Shown in pieces: positions 44,237-51,806 of a DNA stretch of 64,000 nt. Under the pieces are notes generated by a model. The model ran no database searches, had not been told where the DNA came from, and was given only the letters and a program-made list of their open reading frames with translations. A program made the translations under genes and the position numbers. This stretch comes from Amycolatopsis mongoliensis (GTDB taxonomy: Bacteria; Actinomycetota; Actinomycetes; Mycobacteriales; Pseudonocardiaceae), in assembly GCF_030285665.1 (NCBI RefSeq), contig NZ_CP127295.1:7564001-7628000 (forward strand), in the 5' to 3' direction. Position 1 is the stretch's first letter; each line of letters begins with the position of its first letter.

Positions 44237-45436
44237 TCAGCCGCGGGGGACCGACTCGACTCCGGCGAGCAGGGCGTCCACGTCGGCCTCCGTCGTGTAC
44301 GGCGCGATCCCCGCCCGCACCGCACCCGTGTCGCCGAGGCCCAGGTGTCGCGAGCACTCGATCGCGTAGAAGCTCCCCGCCGGAGCGTTGACCCCCTGCG
44401 CCCCCAGGTGCTCGTACACCGCCTGCGACGCGACGCCGCCGACCGAGAACAGCACCGTCGGCGTCCGGTGCCGGTCCGGCGCGCCGTACCGCGTCACTCC
44501 CGGGATCCCCGCCAAACCGGCGTCGAGGCGCGCGAGCAGCGCGTTTTCGTGGTCCTCCAAAGCGGACAAGGACTCGACCAACCGCGCCCGACGCGACCCC
44601 GCGCCGGGCACGAGACCGGCGAGGAAGTCGATCGCCGCCGTCGTGCCGGCCAGGAGTTCGTACGGGAGCGTCCCCAGCTCGAACCGCTCCGGGACGGCGT
44701 CGGTCGACGGCAGCAGCTTGTCCGGGTGCAGCGTCTCCAGCAACGACGGCGCCGCCACGACGAGGCCCAGGTGCGGGCCGAGGAACTTGTACGGCGAGCA
44801 GGCGTAGAAGTCGGCCCCCAGCGCCGTGACCTCGACCGGCGCGTGCGGGGTGAGGTGGACGCCGTCGGCGTACAGCAGCGCGCCCGCGTCGTGCACCGCG
44901 GCCGCGATCGCCGGGATGTCCGGCCGGGTGCCGAGCAGGTTCGACGCCGCCGTCACCGCCACCAGCCGCGTCCGGGCGGTCAGCAGCCCGGTGACGGCCT
45001 CCGGGGGAAGCACCCCGGTCTCCGGGTCGAACGACGCCCAGCGCACCGTCGCCCCGGCGGCCTCCGCGGCCTGGACCCACGGCCGGATGTTCGCGTCGTG
45101 GTCGAGCCGGGTGACGACGACCTCGTCGCCCGGCCCCCAGGTCTTCGCGAGCGTGCGGGAGAAGTCGTAGGTCAGCTGCGTCATGCTGCGCCCGAACACG
45201 ACCCCGGCCGGGTCGGCGGCGAGCAGGTCGGCGACGGCTCGGCGCGCTTCGGTGACCACCGCGCTCGCCCGGCGTTCGGCGGCCGTGACGACGCCGCGGT
45301 TGGCGATCCCGGAGCACAGCGTGCCGGCCACCGCCTCCCCGACGACATCGGGAACCTGCGAGCCGCCCGGTCCGTCGAAGTGCGCGGCGGCCAGGGCGGG
45401 GAAGTGCTTGCGGATGGTCCGGACGTCGTAGCTCAT
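44237..45436 (-). CDS. Class V aminotransferase (cysteine desulfurase-like)
   Basis: 399 residues, PLP-dependent fold type I. AHFDGPGGSQVPDVVGEAV start, SNLLGTRPDIPAIAAAVHDAG, LLYADGVHLTPHAPVEV with the PLP Asp and His, and the Schiff-base Lys in YACSPYKFLGPHLG. The C-terminal domain HRTPTVLFSVGGVAS and ECSRHLGLGDTGAVRAGIAPY resembles the NifS/CsdA-like family 'cysteine desulfurase-like protein'. The active-site Cys of true desulfurases was not seen, so a lyase or other role is possible. Start MSYDVRTIRKHFPAL chosen over a longer form. Confidence 0.85.
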   Translation of the reverse strand: MSYDVRTIRKHFPALAAAHFDGPGGSQVPDVVGEAVAGTLCSGIANRGVVTAAERRASAVVTEARRAVADLLAADPAGVVFGRSMTQLTYDFSRTLAKTWGPGDEVVVTRLDHDANIRPWVQAAEAAGATVRWASFDPETGVLPPEAVTGLLTARTRLVAVTAASNLLGTRPDIPAIAAAVHDAGALLYADGVHLTPHAPVEVTALGADFYACSPYKFLGPHLGLVVAAPSLLETLHPDKLLPSTDAVPERFELGTLPYELLAGTTAAIDFLAGLVPGAGSRRARLVESLSALEDHENALLARLDAGLAGIPGVTRYGAPDRHRTPTVLFSVGGVASQAVYEHLGAQGVNAPAGSFYAIECSRHLGLGDTGAVRAGIAPYTTEADVDALLAGVESVPRG

Positions 45437-45456
45437 GGCGTCAGCGTGCCAGGAAC

Positions 45457-45684
45457 TCACCGGCCGCGGTTGCGGGCGTGGTCACGGGCCCGGCGCTCGT
45501 TGCCGTGCTTGTAGTTGCCGGTCGCGCGGGCCATCAGCAGCTGCTGGTCGTCACCGCGGTCCGCCGCGGCCAGGAAGCGCGCGGCGGCGGATCCGCGCAG
45601 CGTCCCGGCCGGGCGGCCGTGGTGGGTGATCGTCACGGTGCCGTGTTCGTCGATGCGGTAGGTGAAGCCGGTCGGTGTCCCCAT
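45457..45684 (-). CDS. Small conserved-looking protein, unknown function
   Basis: 75 residues: MGTPTGFTYRIDEHGTVTIT, a short beta hairpin region with THHGRPAGTLRG, then SAAARFLAAADRGDDQQLLMARATGNYKHGNER and a basic tail. The balanced composition and the Arg/Lys end suggest a real cytoplasmic protein, perhaps nucleic-acid binding. No family recognised. It lies 20 bp upstream of the aminotransferase start, so they may be cotranscribed. Confidence 0.65.
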   Translation of the reverse strand: MGTPTGFTYRIDEHGTVTITHHGRPAGTLRGSAAARFLAAADRGDDQQLLMARATGNYKHGNERRARDHARNRGR

Positions 45685-45780
45685 CGGCCCAGGCTGGCAC
45701 GGCGGGCAACCGGTTTTCCCGGGGGCGGTCCGGGGGTTTCCCGGATGGCGCCCGGGCCGCGACCCGACAGAATGCGAGAG

Positions 45781-47031
45781 ATGATCAGAGGGGGACGAGG
45801 GGTGCGGGCCAGGCTGGGGAACGCGTACGTGCTGCTGGGCGCCCAGGCGCTGGTGCTGGTGGCGCTGCTCGTGTCGTACAACGACGGCCGGTGGCGGTTC
45901 CCCGCGTACCGCGTCGACCTGGACGTCTACCGGCTCGGGTCGGCGGCGCTGCTGCACGGCGAAGCGCTGTACGGCACGCTGCCGCCCACCGGCGACGGCC
46001 AGCTCCTGCTGTTCACCTACCCGCCGTTCGCGGCAATCGTGCTCGCCCCGCTGGCCGTGCTGCCCTACTGGGCCGCCTGTCTCGTGGTCACCGTCGGCAC
46101 GCTCGGCCTGCTCGCAGGGGTGCTGGTGACGGTCCTCCGCGCGCTGGGCGCGCGCTGCGACTGGCGCCGGGTCGGGGTGCTGCTGCTGGCCGCCGAAGTG
46201 CTCGAGCCGGTCCTGCGCACGGTGTACGCGGGCCAGCTCGACCTGCTGCTGCTCGCGCTCGTCGTCCTGGACGTGCTGGTGGACACCCCGCGGTGGCCGC
46301 GTGGCCTGCTGATCGGTCTCGCCGCCGCGATCAAGCTGACCCCGGCGATCTTCCTGCTGTACTTCCTGCTCCGCCGCGACACCCGCGCGGCCGTGACCGC
46401 CGTCGTCACCTTCCTGGGCGCGACGGCGCTGGGCTTCCTGCTCGCCGGTGCGGATTCGCTGCGGTACTGGACCAGTGCGCTCTGGGACACCGGGCGCGTC
46501 GGTGAGCCGACCTACGCCGGTGACCAATCCCTGCTGGGGCTGCTCGCCAGGGCGGGGGTGCCGGCGGGCGCGCGGACCGCGTGGTGGCTGCCGCTGGTCG
46601 CGGTCGTGCTCGTGCTCACCGCGCTGGGCGTGCGGCGCGCGCTGGCCGCGGGGGAGAAGACCGTCGCGCTCGGCGTGAACGCCGTCGGCGGGCTGCTCGT
46701 CTCCCCGATCTCGTGGACGCACCACTGGGTCTGGGCCGTGGTCGTGCTGCTCGGCTGGGCGGAGCTGGCTCGCCGCGCCCGCCGGCGTGGGTTCGCCGCC
46801 GTGGCCGGGGTGGGCGCCGCGCTGTTCGTCGCCGGCCCGCAGTGGTGGTGGCCGCGCGGCGGCGAGGTCGAGCGGGACTGGAGTTTCCTCCAGCAGCTGA
46901 CCGGCAACGGCTACGTCCTTTTCGGACTCGCGGTGCTGGTCACGGCGGTGCTCGTGCGGTTCCCGCGGCCGGCCGGCGACCTCAGCGGCGCCGTTCCGGC
47001 CGGCGCCACAGCCAGCCCGCTCCGAGGATGA
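45781..47031 (+). CDS. GT87 polyprenyl-phosphate mannosyltransferase-like membrane protein (PimE-like)
   Basis: 416 residues with about 10 transmembrane helices. The first outside loop has VDLDVYRLGSAALLHGEALYG, with the Asp expected to be catalytic in GT87, and FTYPPFAAIVLAPLAVLP; later GQLDLLLLALVVLDV and GLAAAIKLTPAIFLLYFLL are GT87 hallmarks, as is SPISWTHHWVW near the end. Relatives add alpha-1,2-mannose to PIMs or lipoarabinomannan. Start could be ATG 45781, the in-frame ATG 45772, or GTG 45802 after AGGGGGACGAGGG. The 3' end overlaps the convergent gene by 50 bp. Confidence 0.82.
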   Translation: MIRGGRGVRARLGNAYVLLGAQALVLVALLVSYNDGRWRFPAYRVDLDVYRLGSAALLHGEALYGTLPPTGDGQLLLFTYPPFAAIVLAPLAVLPYWAACLVVTVGTLGLLAGVLVTVLRALGARCDWRRVGVLLLAAEVLEPVLRTVYAGQLDLLLLALVVLDVLVDTPRWPRGLLIGLAAAIKLTPAIFLLYFLLRRDTRAAVTAVVTFLGATALGFLLAGADSLRYWTSALWDTGRVGEPTYAGDQSLLGLLARAGVPAGARTAWWLPLVAVVLVLTALGVRRALAAGEKTVALGVNAVGGLLVSPISWTHHWVWAVVVLLGWAELARRARRRGFAAVAGVGAALFVAGPQWWWPRGGEVERDWSFLQQLTGNGYVLFGLAVLVTAVLVRFPRPAGDLSGAVPAGATASPLRG

Positions 47032-47419
47032 GCATCCCCGTGCCGAACGCCAGCGCGAGGCAGATCCCCGCGGTGTTCAGCGGCAGCGCGTCGGTGACCG
47101 CCCGCGGCAGCGGCAGCAGCCCGGCGAGGCCGACCACGGCGTAGCAGGCCCCGGCGACGACCAGGAACCGGGCGGCCGCGCGCGGGGAGCGGGTGCAGAA
47201 CACCGCGGCGGCGCCGGTCAGCAGGTGCACCAGCGTCCACGCTCCCGACACCGCGAAGACCCCGAACAGCGCCCGCGCGGACCCTTCGCCGACCGTGACC
47301 CCCGGCATCAGCTCGAACGCGCCCAGCATCAGGAACAGCAGGCCGATCAGCATGCCCATGCCCTGCACGGGGGCGGGCCCCCGCTTGGGCATCCGGGTCT
47401 CGGGTTCGGTGGCCGTCAT
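46982..47419 (-). CDS. DUF4383-like four-helix membrane protein
   Basis: 145 residues with four hydrophobic helices: MLIGLLFLMLGAFELMPGV, ALFGVFAVSGAWTLVHLLTGAAA, FLVVAGACYAVVGLAGLLPL and LNTAGICLALAFGTGMLILGAG. The layout VHLLTGAAAVFCTRSPRAAARFLVVAG is typical of DUF4383. Function unknown. It overlaps the 3' end of the GT87 gene by 50 bp on the other strand. Confidence 0.75.
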   Translation of the reverse strand: MTATEPETRMPKRGPAPVQGMGMLIGLLFLMLGAFELMPGVTVGEGSARALFGVFAVSGAWTLVHLLTGAAAVFCTRSPRAAARFLVVAGACYAVVGLAGLLPLPRAVTDALPLNTAGICLALAFGTGMLILGAGWLWRRPERRR

Positions 47420-47525
47420 GCTTTCCGGATTCCCCGTGCGGCCCCGTTTAATGCATCCGTGCGGGGTTGTTCCCGGGCCGGCGGGGTAACCGGGGCGCGA
47501 TCCGACCGCCGACGAGGAGCTGACG

Positions 47526-47954
47526 ATGACCGAGTACCGCCACACCGCGACCGCCGACGTCCCGGCCGACGAGCTGTTCGCCTTCCTGAGCCACCCCGAG
47601 AACCTGCCGCGGTACTTCCCGGACATGAAGGTCGCCGAGCCGAAGGGCGGCGACAGCGTGCACGTCGAGGCCGAAGTCCACGGCAAGCGGGTCGCGAGCG
47701 AGGCGTGGCTGCACACCGACACCGCGAACCGCTCGCTGTCCTGGGGCGCGGAAGGTCCCGACGACTACCACGGCGAGCTGCGGATCGCCGAGAACGGCCC
47801 GGCGTCGTCGGAGATCACCGTGACGCTGCACAGCGTCCGCGAGGCCGGCGGCGGCGAAGTCCAGCAGGGCCTCGAGCGCACGGTGGCCGCGATGACCCAC
47901 GCGGCAAGCGCCGACGTCGAAGCGGCCGAGACTCAGGGCGGCTGGTCCTCCTAG
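47526..47954 (+). CDS. SRPBCC family protein ending in a repeat element
   Basis: 142 residues of the SRPBCC fold: MTEYRHTATADVPADELFAFLSHPENLPRYFPDMKVAEP, AEVHGKRVASEAWLHTDTANRSLSWGAEG, and a final helix GLERTVAAMTHAASADVEAAE. GAGGAG precedes the ATG. The TAG stop codon lies inside the first four bases (CTAG) of the inverted-repeat element that follows, so the last residues or the stop were set by that element. Confidence 0.85.
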   Translation: MTEYRHTATADVPADELFAFLSHPENLPRYFPDMKVAEPKGGDSVHVEAEVHGKRVASEAWLHTDTANRSLSWGAEGPDDYHGELRIAENGPASSEITVTLHSVREAGGGEVQQGLERTVAAMTHAASADVEAAETQGGWSS

Positions 47955-48201
47955 TGTCGCGCGTTGCAGGTTGTTTGCCGTTCGAGGTGTCGGGAGCCTG
48001 CGCCACGAGACCCCGGCCCGTGCAGCCCCTCCCGCGACGACATGAATGAGTCATTCACCTCGTCCGGCGACATGAATGACTCATTCATGTCGTCGGACCA
48101 GCCGCCGCGACCCTCGGCAGATCCAGGTCCGCTGCACCCGATGCCACCTTGGCGCGCAGGGCCCGGGCCGCTGTCGACGAACCTCAGACGCGCGACACTA
48201 G
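47951..48201. mobile_element. CTAG-ended inverted-repeat element, copy 1 (251 bp)
   Basis: Bounded by perfect 14-bp inverted ends, CTAGTGTCGCGCGT (47951-47964) and ACGCGCGACACTAG (48188-48201). Inside is a double hairpin: a GAATGAGTCATTC palindrome (48043-48055) and CGACATGAATGA-C-TCATTCATGTCG (48068-48092, 12-1-12). No ORF of note. Its right half is repeated nearly identically at 53225-53416. It could be a MITE or a dispersed terminator/REP-like element; no transposase is present in the window. Confidence 0.7.
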
Positions 48202-48249
48202 GTGGTGTCCGGGGACCTCGCCCGGTCCACCCCACCCGACGTGGCAATC

Positions 48250-48284
48250 TCGATAGATCGTCTAGCGACCGTAGAATGACCGGG
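48250..48284 (+). promoter_or_regulatory. MarR-type operator and leaderless promoter
   Basis: TCGATAGA-TCG-TCTAGCGA (48250-48268) is an inverted repeat with one mismatched pair. It lies just upstream of TAGAAT (48272-48277), which is 6 bases before the GTG start. The layout fits an autorepressed, leaderless marR gene. Confidence 0.5.
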
Positions 48285-48730
48285 TGGAAGACAGCGTCGC
48301 GTTCCGGGTGAACCTCGCCCTGCGGGAGCTGCTGGCGCTCGCCCATGACGTCCAGCTGGCGCTGGCCCGGCGCCTGGACCTCGGCGCGACCGACGTGCAG
48401 GCCCTGCAGCACCTGGCGTCGGGTACGCCGATGGGCACCGTCGACCTGGCGCACGCGCTCAAGATCCGCTCCGCGTCGGCGACGGTCCTGGTCGACCGCC
48501 TCGAGGCCGCCGGTCACGTCCGCCGCGACCGTCACCCCAGCGACGGGCGGCGGATCACGCTGGTCATCGCCGATGCGGCCCGCGCCGAGGTCCGCGCGGC
48601 GCTGGCGCCGCTGATCGACGCGGTGACCCGGCTGACGGAGGAGCTGGAGCCCGGGCAGGCCGAAGTCGTGGCGAAGTTCCTCGGCGACACGACGCACGTG
48701 CTGCGCACGTACGCGGCCGAGCCGCGCTAG
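48284..48730 (+). CDS. MarR family transcriptional regulator
   Basis: 148 residues. Winged helix: GATDVQALQHLASGTPMGTVDLAHALKIRSASATVLVDRLEAAGHVRRDRHPSDGRRITLVI, with the dimerisation helices at both ends (FRVNLALRELLALAHDVQLAL and LTEELEPGQAEVVAKFL). Starts at a leaderless GTG. Ligand and targets unknown; no partner gene is divergent, so it may act mainly on itself and remote genes. Confidence 0.9.
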   Translation: MEDSVAFRVNLALRELLALAHDVQLALARRLDLGATDVQALQHLASGTPMGTVDLAHALKIRSASATVLVDRLEAAGHVRRDRHPSDGRRITLVIADAARAEVRAALAPLIDAVTRLTEELEPGQAEVVAKFLGDTTHVLRTYAAEPR

Positions 48731-48734
48731 GTCG

Positions 48735-49475
48735 TCATGGCCTCGCGTGGTAGGCCGCGAGGACGTCGTCGAGTGGGCCGTGCTCGCGGATCCGGCCCCC
48801 GTCCATCCAGAGCGCGGTGGTGCACAGTGCCCGCAGCAGTTCGTCGGCGTGTGAAGCGAACACCAGCGCTCCGGCGCGGCGGGCGAGGTCCACGAGCCGC
48901 CCGCGGGCCTTGGCGAGGAACGCCGCGTCGACCGCCCCGAGCCCCTCGTCGAGGATGAGGATTTCGGGGTCGATGGTGGTGACGACGCCGAGGGCGAGCC
49001 GGACCCGCATGCCGGCGGAGTAGGTGCGCAGGGGCAGGCGCAGGTAGTCGCCGAGCTCGGTGAACTCCGCGATGTCGTCGACGCGCTTCTCCATCTGCCT
49101 GCGGGTCATGCCGAGGAACAGGCCCCGGATCATGATGTTCTCGAGGCCCGAGACCTCGGGGTCCAACCCCACGCCGAGGTCGAACACCGGCGCGATCCGG
49201 CCGACGACCCGGGCACTGCCCCGGGTCGGCTCGTAGATGCCGGACAGCAGCCGCAGCAGCGTCGACTTGCCGGCGCCGTTGTGCCCGACCAGGCCGACCC
49301 GATCGCCGTCGCCCATCGAGAGCGTGATGTCCTGCAGCGCCTCGATGACCGGGACCTTCGCTTCGGTGCCGATCCGGCCGCCGGCCTTGCCGAGCACCTG
49401 TTTCTTGAGTGACCGGGTCTTGGCGTCGAAGATCGGGAAGTCGACGTACGCGCCCTGGACTTCGATGCTCACCAT
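48735..49475 (-). CDS. wzt: ABC transporter ATPase, Wzt-type polysaccharide (galactan) exporter
   Basis: 246 residues. Walker A GLVGHNGAGKSTLLRLL, Q-loop region IAPVFDLGVGLDP, signature YSAGMRVRLALGV, Walker B EILILDEGLGAVD, and switch His in FASHADE. The N-terminus IEVQGAYVDFPIFDAKTRSLKKQVLG closely resembles the mycobacterial galactan exporter ATPase (Rv3781). It would energise export of lipid-linked galactan with a Wzm permease, which is not adjacent here although it normally is. GAGAGGGG precedes the ATG. Divergent from a TetR gene across a perfect palindrome. Confidence 0.85.
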   Translation of the reverse strand: MVSIEVQGAYVDFPIFDAKTRSLKKQVLGKAGGRIGTEAKVPVIEALQDITLSMGDGDRVGLVGHNGAGKSTLLRLLSGIYEPTRGSARVVGRIAPVFDLGVGLDPEVSGLENIMIRGLFLGMTRRQMEKRVDDIAEFTELGDYLRLPLRTYSAGMRVRLALGVVTTIDPEILILDEGLGAVDAAFLAKARGRLVDLARRAGALVFASHADELLRALCTTALWMDGGRIREHGPLDDVLAAYHARP

Positions 49476-49497
49476 GCTCGCCCCTCTCGGCGCCAAT

Positions 49498-49523
49498 ATG
49501 CGAATGCAAGTTATCATTCGCAT
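49498..49523. promoter_or_regulatory. Perfect 9-8-9 palindrome in the wzt/tetR divergent region
   Basis: ATGCGAATG and CATTCGCAT flank CAAGTTAT. The AT-rich site lies in a 65-bp spacer between two divergent starts, the expected place for an operator bound by the TetR protein that controls both genes. Confidence 0.7.
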
Positions 49524-49540
49524 CTGGAGGGGGTCCGGGG

Positions 49541-50188
49541 ATGGGAGGTAACGTGCGGCCGGTGAGTCACACCGTCGAGCCCGGTTTCCGTCCACCCCAG
49601 CAGGCTCGCAGCCGGGAGTCGCTGCAGAAGGTGCTGGCCGCCGCCGAGCACGTGCTGGCCGCAGGCGGCCTCGAAGAATTCACCGTCGGGGCGGTCGCCG
49701 AGCGGGCGGGGATGTCGGTCGGGGCGATCTACAGCCGGTTCTCGGGCAAGGACCAGCTCCTTTACGCCGTGAAGGACCAGCTGCTCGGACGCCTCGAGAC
49801 CGGCGTCGGCGAAGCACTCCGCTCGTCAGCGCCCGGGCTGCGCGAGCTCGTCGGCGCGTTCACCCGTGCGCTGGCGAACACATTCTCGGGTCACGACCGG
49901 ATCTTCCCGGAGCTGCTCGACGGTCAGCGGGCCGACGGGCGCGATCGCGGCCTTCAGGCATTGGCCGCGGTGCAGCAGGCGCTCGTCGAAGCCGTGCACC
50001 CGTTCCTCGAGCAGGTGCACCGGCCCGACCCCGCGCTCGCGGTCCGGACGACCGCGCGGACCATCATCGGCTCCTGCGTGCACCGCGCCGCCACCTGCCG
50101 GTTCTGGCCCGACGAGCTGACCTGGAGCACGTGGGCCACCGAGACGACCGAGATGGCGCTCGCCTACCTGACCCCGCGCGACGGCTGA
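49541..50188 (+). CDS. TetR family transcriptional regulator
   Basis: 215 residues. HTH: SRESLQKVLAAAEHVLAAGGLEEFTVGAVAERAGMSVGAIYSRFSGKDQLLYAVKDQLL. The C-terminal ligand domain is helical, with the TetR_C-like FPELLDGQRADGRDRGLQAL. ATG 49541 fits GGAGGGGG; GTG 49553 is an alternative. It probably represses itself and wzt through the perfect palindrome upstream, linking galactan export to an unknown ligand. Confidence 0.88.
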   Translation: MGGNVRPVSHTVEPGFRPPQQARSRESLQKVLAAAEHVLAAGGLEEFTVGAVAERAGMSVGAIYSRFSGKDQLLYAVKDQLLGRLETGVGEALRSSAPGLRELVGAFTRALANTFSGHDRIFPELLDGQRADGRDRGLQALAAVQQALVEAVHPFLEQVHRPDPALAVRTTARTIIGSCVHRAATCRFWPDELTWSTWATETTEMALAYLTPRDG

Positions 50189-50226
50189 GCGAGCGGAGCC
50201 GCCCGAAGCGGGTTAGCGTTCCGGCC

Positions 50227-51723
50227 ATGCGAGACGAGCCCGCGCTCTGGCTGTTCGCCGACCAGCTCGGGCCCCACTTCCACAGCACCTCCGGGCACCG
50301 CGACCGCGACGTGCTGCTCATCCGTTCGGCCGCCGCCTTCGCCGCGAAACCGTTCCACCGGCAGAAACTGCACCTCGTCCAGGCCGCGCTGTACCGGCTC
50401 GCGGCCGACCTCGGCGACCGCGTCACCCTCGTCGACGCTCCCGACTACCGCACCGGCCTGCGGCGGTTCGGGCGGCCGGTCGTCGTGCACGAACCAGCGC
50501 CGCACGCGGCCGATGCCTTCGTCCGGCGGCTGCGCGACGAAGGCCTCGTCACGGAAATCCTGCCGACGCCCGGGTTCTTGCTGTCCAAAGAGGACTTCGC
50601 CGCCTGGGCCGACGGCCGCACGCGGTTCGTCATGGAGGACTTCTACCGTGACCAGCGCCGGAAGTTCGGTGTGCTGCTGGAGCCGGACGGCGAACCGGCC
50701 GGCGGGCGGTGGAACCTCGACGAGGAGAACCGGCAGCCGCCGCCGAAGACCACCCGGCTCGACGTGCCCGCGCCCTGGCACCCGCGGGAGAACGAGATCG
50801 ACGACCGCGTCCGCGCGGAACTCGACGAAGCCGAGCGCGCGGGGAAGATCCACCCCGTCGGCGTCGACGGCCCGCGGCGGTTCGCCGTCGGGCACGACGA
50901 AGCGAGCCGTGCCCTGCGCCGGTTCCTGGACCACCGGCTGCCTGCTTTCGGGCCCCACCAGGACGCGATGCTCACCCACGACTGGGCGATGGCGCACGCG
51001 CTGCTTTCGGTGCCGCTCAACCTCGGTCTGCTCGACCCCCGCGACGTCGTGCGGCGGGCCGAAGAGCGGTACCGGGCCGGCGCCGCGCCGCTGAGCAGCG
51101 TCGAAGGGTTCGTCCGGCAGGTGCTCGGCTGGCGCGAGTGGGTGTGGCACCTGTACTGGCACCAAGGGCCGGAGTACCTGCGGCGCAACGCGTTGCAGGC
51201 GCGCCGGAAGCTGCCGGACTGGTGGCGCTCGCTGGACGCGGACGCCGTCGAAGCCGCCTGCCTGCGGACGGCGCTCGCCGGAGTGCGCGACCGCGGCTAC
51301 GCCCACCACATCGAGCGCCTGATGGTGCTCGGCAACCACGCGCTGCAGCGCGGCTACGACCCGGCCGAGCTGACCCGCTGGTTCGCCACCGCCTTCGTCG
51401 ACGGGTTCCCGTGGGTGATGCCGGCGAACGTGATCGGCATGAGCCAGTACGCCGACGGCGGGCTCGTCGGGACGAAGCCGTACGCCTCCGGTGGCGCCTA
51501 CATCAACCGGATGAGTGACCATTGCCCCGGTTGCGTCTTCGACCCGAAGAAGCGGACGGGGCCGGACGCGTGCCCGTTCACCGCCGGGTACTGGGCGTTC
51601 CTCGACCGCAACGCCGGCCGGTTCCGGGACAACCCCCGGATGCGGCAACCGTTGCGGGGCCTGGAAAGGCTTGCGGACCGTGACGAAGTCGTCGCCCGGG
51701 AGGCCGACCGCCGCCACTTCTGA
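50227..51723 (+). CDS. FeS-type (6-4) photolyase / bacterial cryptochrome
   Basis: 498 residues of the iron-sulfur bacterial cryptochrome/photolyase family. The N-terminal antenna domain begins LWLFADQLGPHF. The four cysteines C345, C433, C436 and C449 (DHCPGCVFDP ... DACPF) have the 88-3-13 spacing of Agrobacterium PhrB, which binds a [4Fe-4S] cluster. The FAD region has GYAHHIERLMVLGNHAL, PWVMPANVIGMSQYADGG and KPYASGGAYINRM. It repairs UV (6-4) photoproducts in that model. TTAGCGTT just upstream suggests a leaderless ATG start. A DICT-domain gene follows 83 bp downstream. Confidence 0.92.
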   Translation: MRDEPALWLFADQLGPHFHSTSGHRDRDVLLIRSAAAFAAKPFHRQKLHLVQAALYRLAADLGDRVTLVDAPDYRTGLRRFGRPVVVHEPAPHAADAFVRRLRDEGLVTEILPTPGFLLSKEDFAAWADGRTRFVMEDFYRDQRRKFGVLLEPDGEPAGGRWNLDEENRQPPPKTTRLDVPAPWHPRENEIDDRVRAELDEAERAGKIHPVGVDGPRRFAVGHDEASRALRRFLDHRLPAFGPHQDAMLTHDWAMAHALLSVPLNLGLLDPRDVVRRAEERYRAGAAPLSSVEGFVRQVLGWREWVWHLYWHQGPEYLRRNALQARRKLPDWWRSLDADAVEAACLRTALAGVRDRGYAHHIERLMVLGNHALQRGYDPAELTRWFATAFVDGFPWVMPANVIGMSQYADGGLVGTKPYASGGAYINRMSDHCPGCVFDPKKRTGPDACPFTAGYWAFLDRNAGRFRDNPRMRQPLRGLERLADRDEVVAREADRRHF

Positions 51724-51806
51724 TTTCACTCCATTGTGTGGCTAGCCGGGCGGCCAATGCTCTTTTACGGTGATGCCCTCCCTTTCCCCGGCGAAGGCGA
51801 TCCTCC

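Noticed and set aside
44237..45436. Genuine IscS/NifS cysteine desulfurase for Fe-S assembly
   Set aside because: The catalytic Cys loop was not seen and no isc or suf partner genes are nearby.
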